This document shows, piece by piece, positions 1 to 7,310 of a DNA stretch of 64,000 bases (the first letter of the stretch is position 1; each line of letters begins with the position of its first letter). Where the stretch lies: the NCBI RefSeq assembly GCF_009831575.1, contig NZ_WUUT01000002.1:310001-374000 (forward strand). Reading direction: 5' to 3'. The DNA comes from Halovenus carboxidivorans. Its GTDB lineage: Archaea > Halobacteriota > Halobacteria > Halobacteriales > Haloarculaceae. The position numbers were made by a program, and so were the translations under genes. The notes under the pieces are model-generated. The model did not search any database and was not told where the DNA came from. It worked only from the letters and a program-made list of their open reading frames with translations.

Positions 1-2098
1 ACGCGATACTGTCACCCTCGGTAAACGTCGGAATCTCGCCGATGAGATCGCGGGTAGCGTCCGTTGCCGCGTCCGGGACGAGCGCCTCCTGGTCGTCGTA
101 CAGGTGAATCGCGTTCGCCTCCAGTCTCAGCACGTCACGCGCCGCTTCGACGCCGATCTCGCTGATTTGCTTACGCGTATCAGCGGCAATCAGGTTGTGC
201 ATCGTCTGGTTGAGGCCGTTGAGACGGGATTCACGCTCTCTGCGCTCGGTGATGTCCCGGAAGAGACCAACTATCCGGTCAGGCTCGTCTTCCTCCTCGA
301 TAATGAGCCCCCGGGCCTCCGCCCAAACTGTCTCCCCCTCGTCGTTGATCATTCTGAACTCCGCATGATAGGGTTCGTCGGTTTCGATGGCTCGGTCAAT
401 TGCCGCTTCGACCTGGGGGATGTCATCCGGATGGACGCGTTTGGCGAAGGCTTCGTATGTGCCTTCAAATGACCCGGGCTCAAGTCCAAACGCTCGTTCC
501 AGCGTTTCGTTCCACTCGACTTCGTTAGTGCCTATTTTCCACTCCCAGATCCCCGTTTCTGTCCCCTCAAGCACGAGATCGAGTCGTCGTTTCGTCTCGC
601 GAAGCTCCTGCTCTCGGGCTCTCAACTCGGTGAGGTCGCGGCCGATCCCGGCAATCCCGATGAGTTCTCCCTCGGAATCCGTTAACCGTCGGCTACGGAA
701 CTGGTAGGGAATCCGGGTCCCGTCGGCTGTGCGAAGCTCGGCCTCAACCTGGTCCGTTCCAGTCTCGACAGTTGTTTCAATAGAGGCCGTAATCCGTTCG
801 CGTTCGTCTTCGGGGAAGAAATCGAGTGCGTTCATCGCCTCAATCTCTGTCTCCGAATATCCCGTGACTTCCTCCACACGCTCGTTCCACCGCTGGAGAT
901 CACCGTCCGGGTTGACTACATAGAAGACATCATCCAACGTATCGAGTGCCTGGGAAATGAACCTCTGCTCCGCTTCGAGTTCGTCCTGTCGTTCGCGTTG
1001 TTCCGTGACTTCGACGAAATAAAACGCGATCCCCCCATCGTCTTTCGGATAGACTTCAATGTCGAACCAGCCATCCAGTTGGGAGAAGTACTCGACGAAC
1101 GATGTCGGCTCTCTGGTTTCCATGACCTCTCGGTACTTCTCCTCGAAGCGGGTCCCTTTCGCTTCCTCGAACACGTCCCAGAAGTCCCGACCGAGGAGGT
1201 CATCCTCAGTCATGTCGTAGAGATCTTCAGCTTGCTCGTTGACGAGCGTGAACCGCCAATCAGCATCGACCTCGACGATTGCATCGGTCACCCGCTCGAT
1301 GATTTCCTCGCGTTTCTGTTTGAGTCGCTGTTGGTCAGTAATATCCTGAAACTGTGAGAAGACGGCGAGGACCTCGCCATCGTCGTCGGTGATGACTCGG
1401 TTGTGCCATTCACAGACGATTCGTTCGCCATCTTCTCTAACATTCTCGTTGATACTGTGATAGCCGCCCGCGTTTTCGAGCAGATCAGAGACAACGTCAC
1501 GTACCGCCGGTCGGTCAGATTCAGGAACAATAGTCTCCCATGATTCTCCAGCCAATGTCTGTTGTTCATACCCGAGAATGTCCTCAGCGGCATCGTTCAT
1601 GCGGCAGAGTTCGAAGTTGTCATTCCACTCAATGACTCCGAGAGCAGACTGCTCAAAAAACAGATTGAGCCGTTGTTCCCTCTCGGCGAGAGCGGTCTGG
1701 GTATGGTATTGTTCGACCGCATTACGGATGCGGTTTGCGAGCACCGTATACTGGCTTGTTCCACTTCCCTTCTGTAGGTAGTCCGTAACACCGGCCGAAA
1801 TGGCGTCACTGGCAATTTCCTCACTACCCTTGCCCGTATAGAGAATAAACGGTAGATCCGGATGTTCGTCCCGGACGGCTTCGAGGAACTCGATCCCGTT
1901 CTGGCCCGGCATGTCGTAGTCAGAGACGATACAGTCGAACTCGTTGTCACGGAGACGGTCCAGCCCTTCGTCAGCACTGGTGGCGGTTTCGATGACGAAC
2001 CGCTCGTCCTCGCGTTCAATGAAGGTAGCGGCCATGTCCGCGAAATCCGGTTCGTCATCGACGTGTAGTACGCGGGTTGTATCAGGGACTGTACTCAT
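1..2098 (-). CDS. REC-PAS-PAS-PAS-PAS-GAF signalling protein (partial)
   Basis: Reading from the ATG at 2098, the first 125 or so residues are a response-regulator receiver domain: the acidic pair in VLHVDDEPDF and the phospho-acceptor Asp in IVSDYDMPGQNG are visible. At least four PAS repeats follow (examples: FFEQSALGVIEW, ERVTDAIVEVDADWRFTLVN, LVLEGTETGIWEW), with PAC-like tails such as VFSQFQDITDQ and GLFRDITERR. The last ~60 residues before the window edge (LNQTMHNLIAADTRKQISE) begin a GAF-type domain. At least 699 residues are present and there is no stop, so the output domain is off-window. In haloarchaea this layout ends either in a histidine kinase or in a bacterio-opsin-activator-type HTH; I cannot tell which. 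Cytosolic, since no membrane segment is seen. The ligand is unknown. Confidence 0.88.
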   Translation of the reverse strand, partial: MSTVPDTTRVLHVDDEPDFADMAATFIEREDERFVIETATSADEGLDRLRDNEFDCIVSDYDMPGQNGIEFLEAVRDEHPDLPFILYTGKGSEEIASDAISAGVTDYLQKGSGTSQYTVLANRIRNAVEQYHTQTALAEREQRLNLFFEQSALGVIEWNDNFELCRMNDAAEDILGYEQQTLAGESWETIVPESDRPAVRDVVSDLLENAGGYHSINENVREDGERIVCEWHNRVITDDDGEVLAVFSQFQDITDQQRLKQKREEIIERVTDAIVEVDADWRFTLVNEQAEDLYDMTEDDLLGRDFWDVFEEAKGTRFEEKYREVMETREPTSFVEYFSQLDGWFDIEVYPKDDGGIAFYFVEVTEQRERQDELEAEQRFISQALDTLDDVFYVVNPDGDLQRWNERVEEVTGYSETEIEAMNALDFFPEDERERITASIETTVETGTDQVEAELRTADGTRIPYQFRSRRLTDSEGELIGIAGIGRDLTELRAREQELRETKRRLDLVLEGTETGIWEWKIGTNEVEWNETLERAFGLEPGSFEGTYEAFAKRVHPDDIPQVEAAIDRAIETDEPYHAEFRMINDEGETVWAEARGLIIEEEDEPDRIVGLFRDITERRERESRLNGLNQTMHNLIAADTRKQISEIGVEAARDVLRLEANAIHLYDDQEALVPDAATDATRDLIGEIPTFTEGDSIA

Positions 2099-2392
2099 GG
2101 TGCCATCAGTTCTCTGACGGTTGTAACGCCCGAGGTATAAGCGTTGACTGGATGGAGATCACGAAACCACGGTCGAAGGTCAGGAAGTAGGTGCTGTGAG
2201 TCTGATAAGATCGTGAGTCTCCAACTACAGACACAGGGTACTGGAATGAACTGTTTCGAGAGGTGGAAACGAGAGCACAACTCGACTTTGGGGAGCGTTG
2301 CTGAAGCGGTCTCTCCGGGCGTGAATATACATACACAGGCGTTCGTCACTCTGCTGGGTGCGAGAGCAGGGGGCATGAGGACGGAAGCCGCG

Positions 2393-2408
2393 GCGCACCT
2401 GCTGTCAG
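2393..2408 (+). repeat. Solo copy of CCTGCTGTCAG terminal repeat
   Basis: GCGCACCTGCTGTCAG matches the terminal motif of the two inverted-repeat pairs near 14.9 kb and 18 kb (GCACCCTGCTGTCAGG). No inverted partner is visible nearby, so it may be a remnant end of a small mobile element or a shared protein-binding site. It sits upstream of the small-gene cluster. Confidence 0.5.
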
Positions 2409-2526
2409 CGACGTGTGAATTTTTACTATAATCACAGTACATAGAAGGTTAAAGTAATATCATCCGTCTTAGATACTATTATCCCTCTCCCCCTCCTAAT
2501 ATCTAATACAGGGAACCCATAGCTAC

Positions 2527-2576
2527 AGCTCTCGGAGCTACGGTTCCAGAGCAAAACCCGGTGTAGTGGCACCGGG
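2527..2576 (+). promoter_or_regulatory. Two tandem hairpins in the leader of the small-gene cluster
   Basis: The first is AGCTC-TCG-GAGCT (2527-2539). The second is CCCGGTG-TAGTGG-CACCGGG (2557-2576), with a perfect 7-bp stem. They are followed by GGAGGT at 2595-2600, eight bases before the ATG at 2609. Many haloarchaeal mRNAs are leaderless, so a structured 5' leader with a Shine-Dalgarno site is notable. Function is inferred, not shown. Confidence 0.45.
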
Positions 2577-2608
2577 ACGCTGTCGGGTTCTCTCGGAGGT
2601 TGAACCCA

Positions 2609-2857
2609 ATGCCAGATAGCGACAGCTACAGCAAAAGAGCATCGGCACCACAACACCCCGACGCAGAACAGGTCGGCGAGCACCTCGTCATCGACAAGAC
2701 CCAGTGGTGTCCGGGACCGCACCCGGACCCGCACCGACAACGTGACGGCCAGACCGAGTACCTGGAGCGATACCTTCGGTGCGTCCAGTGTGGAGTCGAA
2801 GTCCTCCGTGAGGACGATCTTCCCGAGACGTGCGACCCGGAGGGTAAGACGCGATGA
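2609..2857 (+). CDS. Small CxxC zinc-finger-like protein
   Basis: Eighty-two residues, first gene of a run of nine tiny genes. The C-terminal half has the pair CVQCG and a further Cys (PETCDPEG), so a small zinc-binding knuckle is plausible; an upstream Cys/His (WCPGPHPDPH) could complete the site. Acidic and hydrophilic, no membrane segment. I chose ATG 2609 because GGAGGT lies eight bases upstream; a TTG nine bases earlier overlaps that site. The stop overlaps the next start (ATGA), so translation is probably coupled. I do not recognise a family. Clusters like this are common on haloarchaeal plasmids and proviruses. Confidence 0.75.
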   Translation: MPDSDSYSKRASAPQHPDAEQVGEHLVIDKTQWCPGPHPDPHRQRDGQTEYLERYLRCVQCGVEVLREDDLPETCDPEGKTR

Positions 2858-3345
2858 GCGGAAATCTCCCTCCTGGCGTTACTCCTGCGGACATTGACCG
2901 GCATTACGGCCCCTCGTTGCCGGATCACGACCACGAGTGGGAGCCGGTCCAAGGATTGTCACCAGTCCTCGAAGACATGGCGGCCATCTTCCACGAGCAG
3001 TGCCGGTTCGTCGAGGTCGTGGACAGCTACACCGACTACCAGCGAGACGAGACGTACTACGAGACAGGCGCGGAGTGCGAGGCCGAGCGCCACTACCGCT
3101 TCGAGCTCGCATACGTGGAGACCGAGGAGGAACGGCTGGACCGCGACGACATCGACCGGTTGGAGGAGAACGGAGACGGTCAGTTCGAGGCGGCACTTGA
3201 GGCCGTCATCGAGGCGGAGCAAGCGTTCCCGGACGAGACGGAGATCATCGAGATCGATCCCGATCAGCAACATGGCCAGGTAATCATCCGCCACGACGGC
3301 GTCGAGATCGGCTACGGTCCCGGTGTCAACGGAGGTGACGCCTAA
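2854..3345 (+). CDS. Hypothetical acidic protein
   Basis: A 163-residue, very acidic protein with no membrane segment. It is overlapped by ATGA with the gene before and by TAATG with the SWIM gene after, so all three are very likely co-translated. The middle (CRFVEVVDSYTDYQRDETYY and ECEAERHYRFELAYVE) looks like a beta-rich fold with few Cys. The C-terminal part (DETEIIEIDPDQQHGQVIIRHDGVEI) looks like another short beta domain. No recognised motif and no assigned function. The fixed position next to a SWIM protein is the only functional hint. Confidence 0.8.
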   Translation: MSGNLPPGVTPADIDRHYGPSLPDHDHEWEPVQGLSPVLEDMAAIFHEQCRFVEVVDSYTDYQRDETYYETGAECEAERHYRFELAYVETEEERLDRDDIDRLEENGDGQFEAALEAVIEAEQAFPDETEIIEIDPDQQHGQVIIRHDGVEIGYGPGVNGGDA

Positions 3346-3746
3346 TGTCCTCAGAGACGACCGAGCAAGACATTGGACCGGAACCCCGGACGTTGCGGGC
3401 GCTCACCGAGCCGATGTCGGTACTCCCAGAGATGGGACGAGCAAAAGGAGCCGAGGACCTGTACCTCGTGGTGAGTTCCAGCGGCAAGGAGTACCTCGTG
3501 GACGCCCGCGACTGGTCCTGTGACTGCCCGGATGCCACTCACCGCGATGTCCGGTGCAAGCACCAGCGGGCCGTGGCCATTCGCACGGGCCGCCTCGATC
3601 CGGACGAACTCGAAGAAGAACTTGCAACGACGGCTCGGGACTTGGAGACCAGTGCCGAGCGACTCCATGAGAAAGCCCACGATCTCGAATCCTCCGCCGA
3701 GGAACTCCGTGACGCGATGGACCGGCTTCAGGAGGTGGCTCAATGA
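3345..3746 (+). CDS. SWIM zinc-finger protein
   Basis: Its 133 residues hold a SWIM motif near residues 55-70: CDC, a spacer (PDATHRDVR), then CKH, which is the CxCx(n)CxH pattern. SWIM domains bind zinc and mediate DNA or protein contacts. The segment before it (LYLVVSSSGKEYLVDARDWS) matches the beta-strands usual in front of SWIM. The C-terminal ~50 residues are a heptad-like coiled coil (LEEELATTARDLETSAERLHE...), suggesting dimerisation. Small SWIM proteins are frequent in haloarchaeal mobile elements, where their role is not established. Starts on the stop of the previous gene (TAATG) and overlaps the next start (ATGA). Confidence 0.85.
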   Translation: MSSETTEQDIGPEPRTLRALTEPMSVLPEMGRAKGAEDLYLVVSSSGKEYLVDARDWSCDCPDATHRDVRCKHQRAVAIRTGRLDPDELEEELATTARDLETSAERLHEKAHDLESSAEELRDAMDRLQEVAQ

Positions 3747-3901
3747 GTCGAAACCCCCAGGGTCAGACCGGAGAACCTCCCAAGGAACGACCCGATGAGT
3801 GTGCTTGTGACGACCTGAACGAGTTCATCGATCTCCCGTGTTGGCCCTGCTACCGTGACGGATTCGAAACCCCCGCAAGCGAGGTGATCGGCGATGCTTG
3901 A
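3743..3901 (+). CDS. Tiny Cys-rich protein
   Basis: A 52-residue gene starting on the SWIM gene's stop (ATGA). It has four cysteines as CAC (near residue 21) and CWPC (near residue 34), which could form one zinc site. The rest is acidic and unstructured-looking (MSRNPQGQTGEPPKERPDE). Its end overlaps the start of the next tiny gene by eight bases. No family recognised. Belief that it is real rests on the seamless overlap chain and the paired cysteines. Confidence 0.6.
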   Translation: MSRNPQGQTGEPPKERPDECACDDLNEFIDLPCWPCYRDGFETPASEVIGDA

Positions 3902-4055
3902 GTGGTACTTTCGGCTGATGCGGTGGTGGCTACGCAAATGGTATCCGGTGTTGCGGTGGATCGGGCGAGTCACCGGCCAAGAGGAGTACGCTGAGCGGGC
4001 CATCGACGTTACCGAGGACAACTTCAATCGGATTCTGGAGGGCGAAGACGAATGA
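3894..4055 (+). CDS. Tiny Trp-rich basic-amphipathic protein
   Basis: Fifty-three residues. The first 28 are unusual: Trp/Arg-rich and amphipathic (MLEWYFRLMRWWLRKWYPVL), so the protein could sit on a membrane surface or bind a partner. The second half is acidic and helical (AERAIDVTEDNFNRILEGEDE). It overlaps both neighbours, by eight bases upstream and by ATGA downstream. No homologue recognised. A membrane-active or toxin-like role can be imagined from composition but is not supported by anything else. Confidence 0.55.
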   Translation: MLEWYFRLMRWWLRKWYPVLRWIGRVTGQEEYAERAIDVTEDNFNRILEGEDE

Positions 4056-4336
4056 GCCGACCCGATCCAGCAAATACACTCAACGGTGTCCCGAGTGGCC
4101 CATGGTGCGACCGGTGTAATAAGCGGATTCAGCACGGTGACAAGGCCGGGATGTACGTGACCTGGTACGAGGAAGGTGGATGGACTCCCAGACGCACCTA
4201 CTGTTTCGGGTGCTGTCCAGAGGAGGTGGACCTCGGTACTGAGGGAGCCGACGAAGCGATATTGGTCGGCGTGTTCTTCAGCCATCGCCTCGCTGGTGTC
4301 CGAGTTCGAGACCGGAGCCGTCCAGAGGAACCATGA
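4052..4336 (+). CDS. Zinc-finger-like protein with two CxxC knuckles
   Basis: Ninety-four residues. CDRC near residue 19 and CFGCC near residue 51 give a two-knuckle zinc-binding pattern separated by about 30 residues (MYVTWYEEGGWTPRRTY). The tail is charged. Coupled by ATGA to both neighbours. No specific family recognised. Similar small haloarchaeal zinc proteins are mostly of unknown function, some affecting motility or biofilm. Confidence 0.72.
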   Translation: MSRPDPANTLNGVPSGPWCDRCNKRIQHGDKAGMYVTWYEEGGWTPRRTYCFGCCPEEVDLGTEGADEAILVGVFFSHRLAGVRVRDRSRPEEP

Positions 4337-4557
4337 TCACCTTCAGGAAGCACGACACAGCAACATGTCCCGACTGCGGATCATCGCTGGTCTACGGGAC
4401 GAAGGAAGAATCGTCGGGGTGGAAAGTATTCTACGAGTGCAACGACCGGTGCGGATTCGAACAGATGACGGGCTGGGTGAAGCTGTCCGAGGTAGACCAT
4501 CGAGACGAATTACAGAAACACGCCCGCGAGATGGGTGAGCGGTGGGCTGGACCGTAA
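4333..4557 (+). CDS. Zinc-ribbon protein
   Basis: Seventy-four residues. CPDCG near residue 13 and CNDRCGFE near residue 38 form a zinc-ribbon pattern with a typical 20-odd-residue spacer that reads as beta-strands (SLVYGTKEESSGWKVFYE). A short acidic helix closes the protein. It begins on the previous stop (ATGA). Zinc ribbons of this kind are found in transcription- and replication-linked proteins; no partner can be named here. Confidence 0.72.
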   Translation: MITFRKHDTATCPDCGSSLVYGTKEESSGWKVFYECNDRCGFEQMTGWVKLSEVDHRDELQKHAREMGERWAGP

Positions 4558-4591
4558 CGAACAGGAAGCCAGCCCATCGACTGTTCCGATA

Positions 4592-4816
4592 ATGAGACGT
4601 TTCGAAGCCGGGGACCGGGTTCGCATTGACATCCCCGATAGAGACGATCCTGACTTCGACCGCTACCACGGACGAACCGGGACGGTCGTCGAGGTGATCG
4701 AAGACGATGCTGGCGAGGCGACGGGCGACGAACGCGATTCGTACCTCTTCAGTGTAGAGTTCGAGAACGGTGACAGCGATCACTTCCGCTGGCGCGATCT
4801 TCGACCCGAGGGATAG
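4592..4816 (+). CDS. SH3/KOW-like small protein
   Basis: Seventy-four residues from ATG 4592. FEAGDRVRIDIPD, then YHGRTGTVVEVIED and YLFSVEFENGDSDHFRWRDL, is a small beta-barrel pattern resembling SH3/KOW or nitrile-hydratase-beta-like folds, used for RNA, DNA or protein binding. I prefer the ATG over an in-frame GTG at 4535, because the extra 19 residues overlap the preceding gene and look unstructured. Common as a stand-alone small protein in haloarchaea; function unknown. Confidence 0.75.
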   Translation: MRRFEAGDRVRIDIPDRDDPDFDRYHGRTGTVVEVIEDDAGEATGDERDSYLFSVEFENGDSDHFRWRDLRPEG

Positions 4817-4818
4817 AC

Positions 4819-5043
4819 ATGGAACTCACGGATCGAGAGTACGAGGTCGTGACCAACGTCTATGGCGAGGCAATCCCTCGTGATCTCCGCGAAGTCGAGA
4901 CTGAGCAGTTAGTGGCGATGCACGAACGGGTATCGAAAGCCGTGCAAGCCTGCTACGAAGAGACGGACGTAGACAGAGATAGCCTCGGTATCCTTCTCCC
5001 GTTGGAGGGCAAGATAGTCCAGGTGCTTCACGCACGGCTGTAG
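4819..5043 (+). CDS. Small helical hypothetical protein
   Basis: Seventy-four residues, predicted all-helical, acidic, without Cys. Begins two bases after the previous stop and is the last gene of the nine-gene run. Its stop directly abuts the end of the convergent winged-helix gene. No motif recognised. Confidence 0.68.
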   Translation: MELTDREYEVVTNVYGEAIPRDLREVETEQLVAMHERVSKAVQACYEETDVDRDSLGILLPLEGKIVQVLHARL

Positions 5044-5307
5044 TCAAGAATCGATCTTGTCCAGTGCTTCGAGAAGGAGTCGCCCATTCTCCGTGAGCTG
5101 GTAGTGAACTCGTTTCCGGCCCTCGGATTCCCGCTCAGCCACCTCGATCATCCCTTCATCTGCTAATTCGCCAAGTACATCGTAGATGTAGCTCTGGGTA
5201 TATTCGATGTCGTTGTCATCATCGGTGGCGATCTTATATCCCGTGACCGGTTCGTTGTCGTAGATGTATTTGAGCACCTGGATCTTCCGTTCATCGACGA
5301 GTGCCAT
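5044..5307 (-). CDS. Winged-helix (PadR-like / phiH1-repressor-like) regulator
   Basis: Eighty-seven residues that are almost entirely one winged-helix DNA-binding domain: the first helices (DERKIQVLKYIYDNEPVTGYKI), a recognition region (YTQSYIYDVLGELADEGMIEVA) and a wing (RKRVHYQLTENGRLLLEAL). Small stand-alone regulators of this type in haloarchaea resemble PadR and the phage phiH1 repressor. It is transcribed away from the NucS-like nuclease gene across a perfect 12-bp palindrome, so autoregulation and control of the nuclease is the simplest reading. ATG 5307 is preferred over a GTG immediately before it. Confidence 0.85.
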   Translation of the reverse strand: MALVDERKIQVLKYIYDNEPVTGYKIATDDDNDIEYTQSYIYDVLGELADEGMIEVAERESEGRKRVHYQLTENGRLLLEALDKIDS

Positions 5308-5355
5308 CACTCGACTGTAACAGAGGGGTCGGGATAGCCTATGTAAGCAAATTGA

Positions 5356-5367
5356 TAGACCGGTCTA
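5356..5367. promoter_or_regulatory. 12-bp palindrome TAGACCGGTCTA between divergent genes
   Basis: Perfect palindrome about 50 bases upstream of the winged-helix regulator and 38 bases upstream of the nuclease start. A half-site-like TTAGAC follows at 5372-5377. This is where an operator for the adjacent regulator would be expected. The function is inferred. Confidence 0.55.
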
Positions 5368-5404
5368 AAAATTAGACTTGTTCAGTAATTTGATATGGGT
5401 CGCG

Positions 5405-6517
5405 ATGGATGTGCGGCGCATGGAAGTGTATCTCGTGGAACGTGACAATATGAAACGAGTACCCGAATCCGAACTGGACACGGAAGCGAACCTCGAACAG
5501 CGACTGGTGCGAACGGATGGAGCCAAGATCGGAGAAGTGGAAGTCCTCTACGTCGGTCGCCAGGGAAGCCCCGGTGAAGGCGGGATCTTCGACATCCTCG
5601 GTGTTGACGAGCGGGGAGACACCGTTATCGTCGAACTCAAGCGGGACCGCGCACCGCGAGACATCGTCGCCCAAGCACTCGAATACGCTTCTGAGATTCG
5701 GAACGTGGACTACGAGTATCTCAACGACCAGTACCGTGAGTTCCTCCGAGAGGAGCAGGGCTACACCGACCCGAGCGAAATGCCGACGCTCCGAGAAGCC
5801 CATCGTGAGTATTTCGACCTGGATGACGCACTCTCGAAACGAGAGTTCAACGACGAACAACGGCTCGTGGTCGTCGGCACCGACTTCCAGGATGTCTCGC
5901 TCAATATGGCCGACTTCCTGCGTGAGCACGGCGTCGATGTCGTAGCTGTCGAGTACAGCACCTACCGCGACGAGGAGGAAGGCATCGAACTGCTGACGAC
6001 GGATGGTATCCGCCGCCCGCTGAGCGAAGAGCCGACCACCGTGTCGAGCAGTACCTCAACCAGCGGGATAGACTATACAGAGTTCATCACGAGGGTTCGT
6101 GATCGGCTATATCACAAGGTCGGATCAACACTTCAGGCTGAGAGCCCGGAAGATCTCTCCGGCGCATCAAGCAGACGGTTCGGCTGTCGAAGTAATCATC
6201 CTGACCATCCTCAGCCCCTGCTTTACGGATTTGTTCCACGGATGGAGGAAGAAGGTACGATCACAATCCGATTGGGTGTGCATGGCGGGAGTGACGAGGA
6301 GAAACAGCGGATCTACGAGGGGATCGTTAGCCACGTTGACGATCTGGATGGGTTCGAACAAGTCGCTGAGACACCGAAGGCAACGATCGTCGCCGAAGAG
6401 ATGGAGGTGACAAAGGAAGATCCATACTCCGATGAAATCGTCGAAGAGACAGCGTCTGAGTTAGCGCGGCTCATCGAGTTTTATCATCCGAAATTCGTCG
6501 AAGAGGTTCCTGAGTAA
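5405..6517 (+). CDS. NucS/DUF91-like PD-(D/E)XK nuclease
   Basis: About 370 residues. Residues ~60-82 read GGIFDILGVDERGDTVIVEL followed by KR: the Asp in FDILG and the ELK triplet are the PD-(D/E)XK catalytic core as arranged in the NucS family, followed by the usual QALEYASEI helix. NucS-type enzymes cut branched or mismatched DNA; here the context points to defence. The region after residue 200 contains a Ser/Thr-rich linker and a C-terminal domain of unknown type (YGFVPRMEEEGTITIRLG). I chose ATG 5405; ATG 5420 and an upstream TTG are possible. It is divergent from the winged-helix gene and preceded by the palindrome. Confidence 0.82.
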   Translation: MDVRRMEVYLVERDNMKRVPESELDTEANLEQRLVRTDGAKIGEVEVLYVGRQGSPGEGGIFDILGVDERGDTVIVELKRDRAPRDIVAQALEYASEIRNVDYEYLNDQYREFLREEQGYTDPSEMPTLREAHREYFDLDDALSKREFNDEQRLVVVGTDFQDVSLNMADFLREHGVDVVAVEYSTYRDEEEGIELLTTDGIRRPLSEEPTTVSSSTSTSGIDYTEFITRVRDRLYHKVGSTLQAESPEDLSGASSRRFGCRSNHPDHPQPLLYGFVPRMEEEGTITIRLGVHGGSDEEKQRIYEGIVSHVDDLDGFEQVAETPKATIVAEEMEVTKEDPYSDEIVEETASELARLIEFYHPKFVEEVPE

Positions 6518-6575
6518 GCATATAGACCAGAACACGGGAATTAGCTGGGTGGATGGTAACCACGGTAACTCTCTA

Positions 6576-6624
6576 ACTCACTCACTTTTTAACTTAGAGT
6601 AAGAATTATATACTCAGAGTGAGT
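6576..6624. promoter_or_regulatory. 8-bp inverted repeat bracketing a TATA box
   Basis: ACTCACTC (6576-6583) and its exact reverse complement GAGTGAGT (6617-6624) flank ATTATATA at 6605-6612, about 35 bases before the ATG at 6646. A repressor binding both arms could occlude the promoter of the downstream gene. Confidence 0.5.
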
Positions 6625-6645
6625 ACATGAGTGTGGTGAGAGCTA

Positions 6646-7191
6646 ATGGATGAACTCATCCTCCGCGAAGACGGCGTCCACCTGACCAAGCAGATCGAGG
6701 TAATGGGATCGCCCAAGGAGTTCGAGGAGGAGTTGAGCTACGAGGAACTGAACGAGAACCATGACCTGCGTCTCGACATCGAGAAAATAACCCCTGATAC
6801 AGACGAGAACGGAGAGTTCATCGTTCACATACAGCTAAACTCTGGCGGGACTAAGTCTCGCTCGGGAGCGACCGACACCCCGGATGACCTTCCGGAAGTA
6901 CCGGAGATCCCACTCGACGAGATTCAAGAGAGTCGCCAACCGTTCTACAGTCGTCTGTCGAATCCTGAGCGGCAACCCTATACCACACGTCAAATAATCT
7001 ACGAGGCTGGTGAACTCACGGAACGTGAGCTGAAACAGCGGTTGCACGAGAACGGCCATCCAGGTGTTGAACCGGGTAAGCAGAATGGGAGTGTCGCCTC
7101 AACGCTGGTTGTTCTCGATGAGGTAACAGGCGAAATCGAACGGGAAGGCCGAGGAGAAGATAAGACAATTCGGTGGGTTGGCGAGTCGTAA
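6646..7191 (+). CDS. Hypothetical protein with C-terminal winged-helix-like region
   Basis: A 181-residue protein, less GC-rich in its codons than the neighbours. The N-terminal ~65 residues are charged with a beta-strand end (GEFIVHIQLNSGG). A linker with Ser/Thr/Pro follows (residues 66-95). The C-terminal ~75 residues (YTTRQIIYEAGELTERELKQ, then SVASTLVVLDEVTGEIEREG) suggest a helix-turn-helix with a wing. It precedes the methyltransferase gene by 119 bases in the same direction, so it could regulate or belong to that system. No family assigned. Confidence 0.7.
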   Translation: MDELILREDGVHLTKQIEVMGSPKEFEEELSYEELNENHDLRLDIEKITPDTDENGEFIVHIQLNSGGTKSRSGATDTPDDLPEVPEIPLDEIQESRQPFYSRLSNPERQPYTTRQIIYEAGELTERELKQRLHENGHPGVEPGKQNGSVASTLVVLDEVTGEIEREGRGEDKTIRWVGES

Positions 7192-7310
7192 TCCACCTGC
7201 GAAGGGGCGATTTGTTCCCTCGTTACCGGTAATCGATCCTTAGTACAGATCCCGGAAGCGATGTCGTTCGCCACCAACATATTTGACCCCCCGACTCAAC
7301 GGATTTTTGT

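Larger units (their letters stand above)
2099..2608. other. Intergenic region with repeat copy and structured leader
   Basis: About 510 bases without a convincing gene. The left part carries the divergent promoter area of the sensor gene. One copy of the CCTGCTGTCAG repeat lies at 2393-2408. AT-rich sequence around 2416-2480 holds TATA-like stretches. Two hairpins (2527-2539 and 2557-2576) lie just before the ribosome-binding site of the small-gene cluster. Short reading frames inside this stretch look like chance. Confidence 0.6.
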
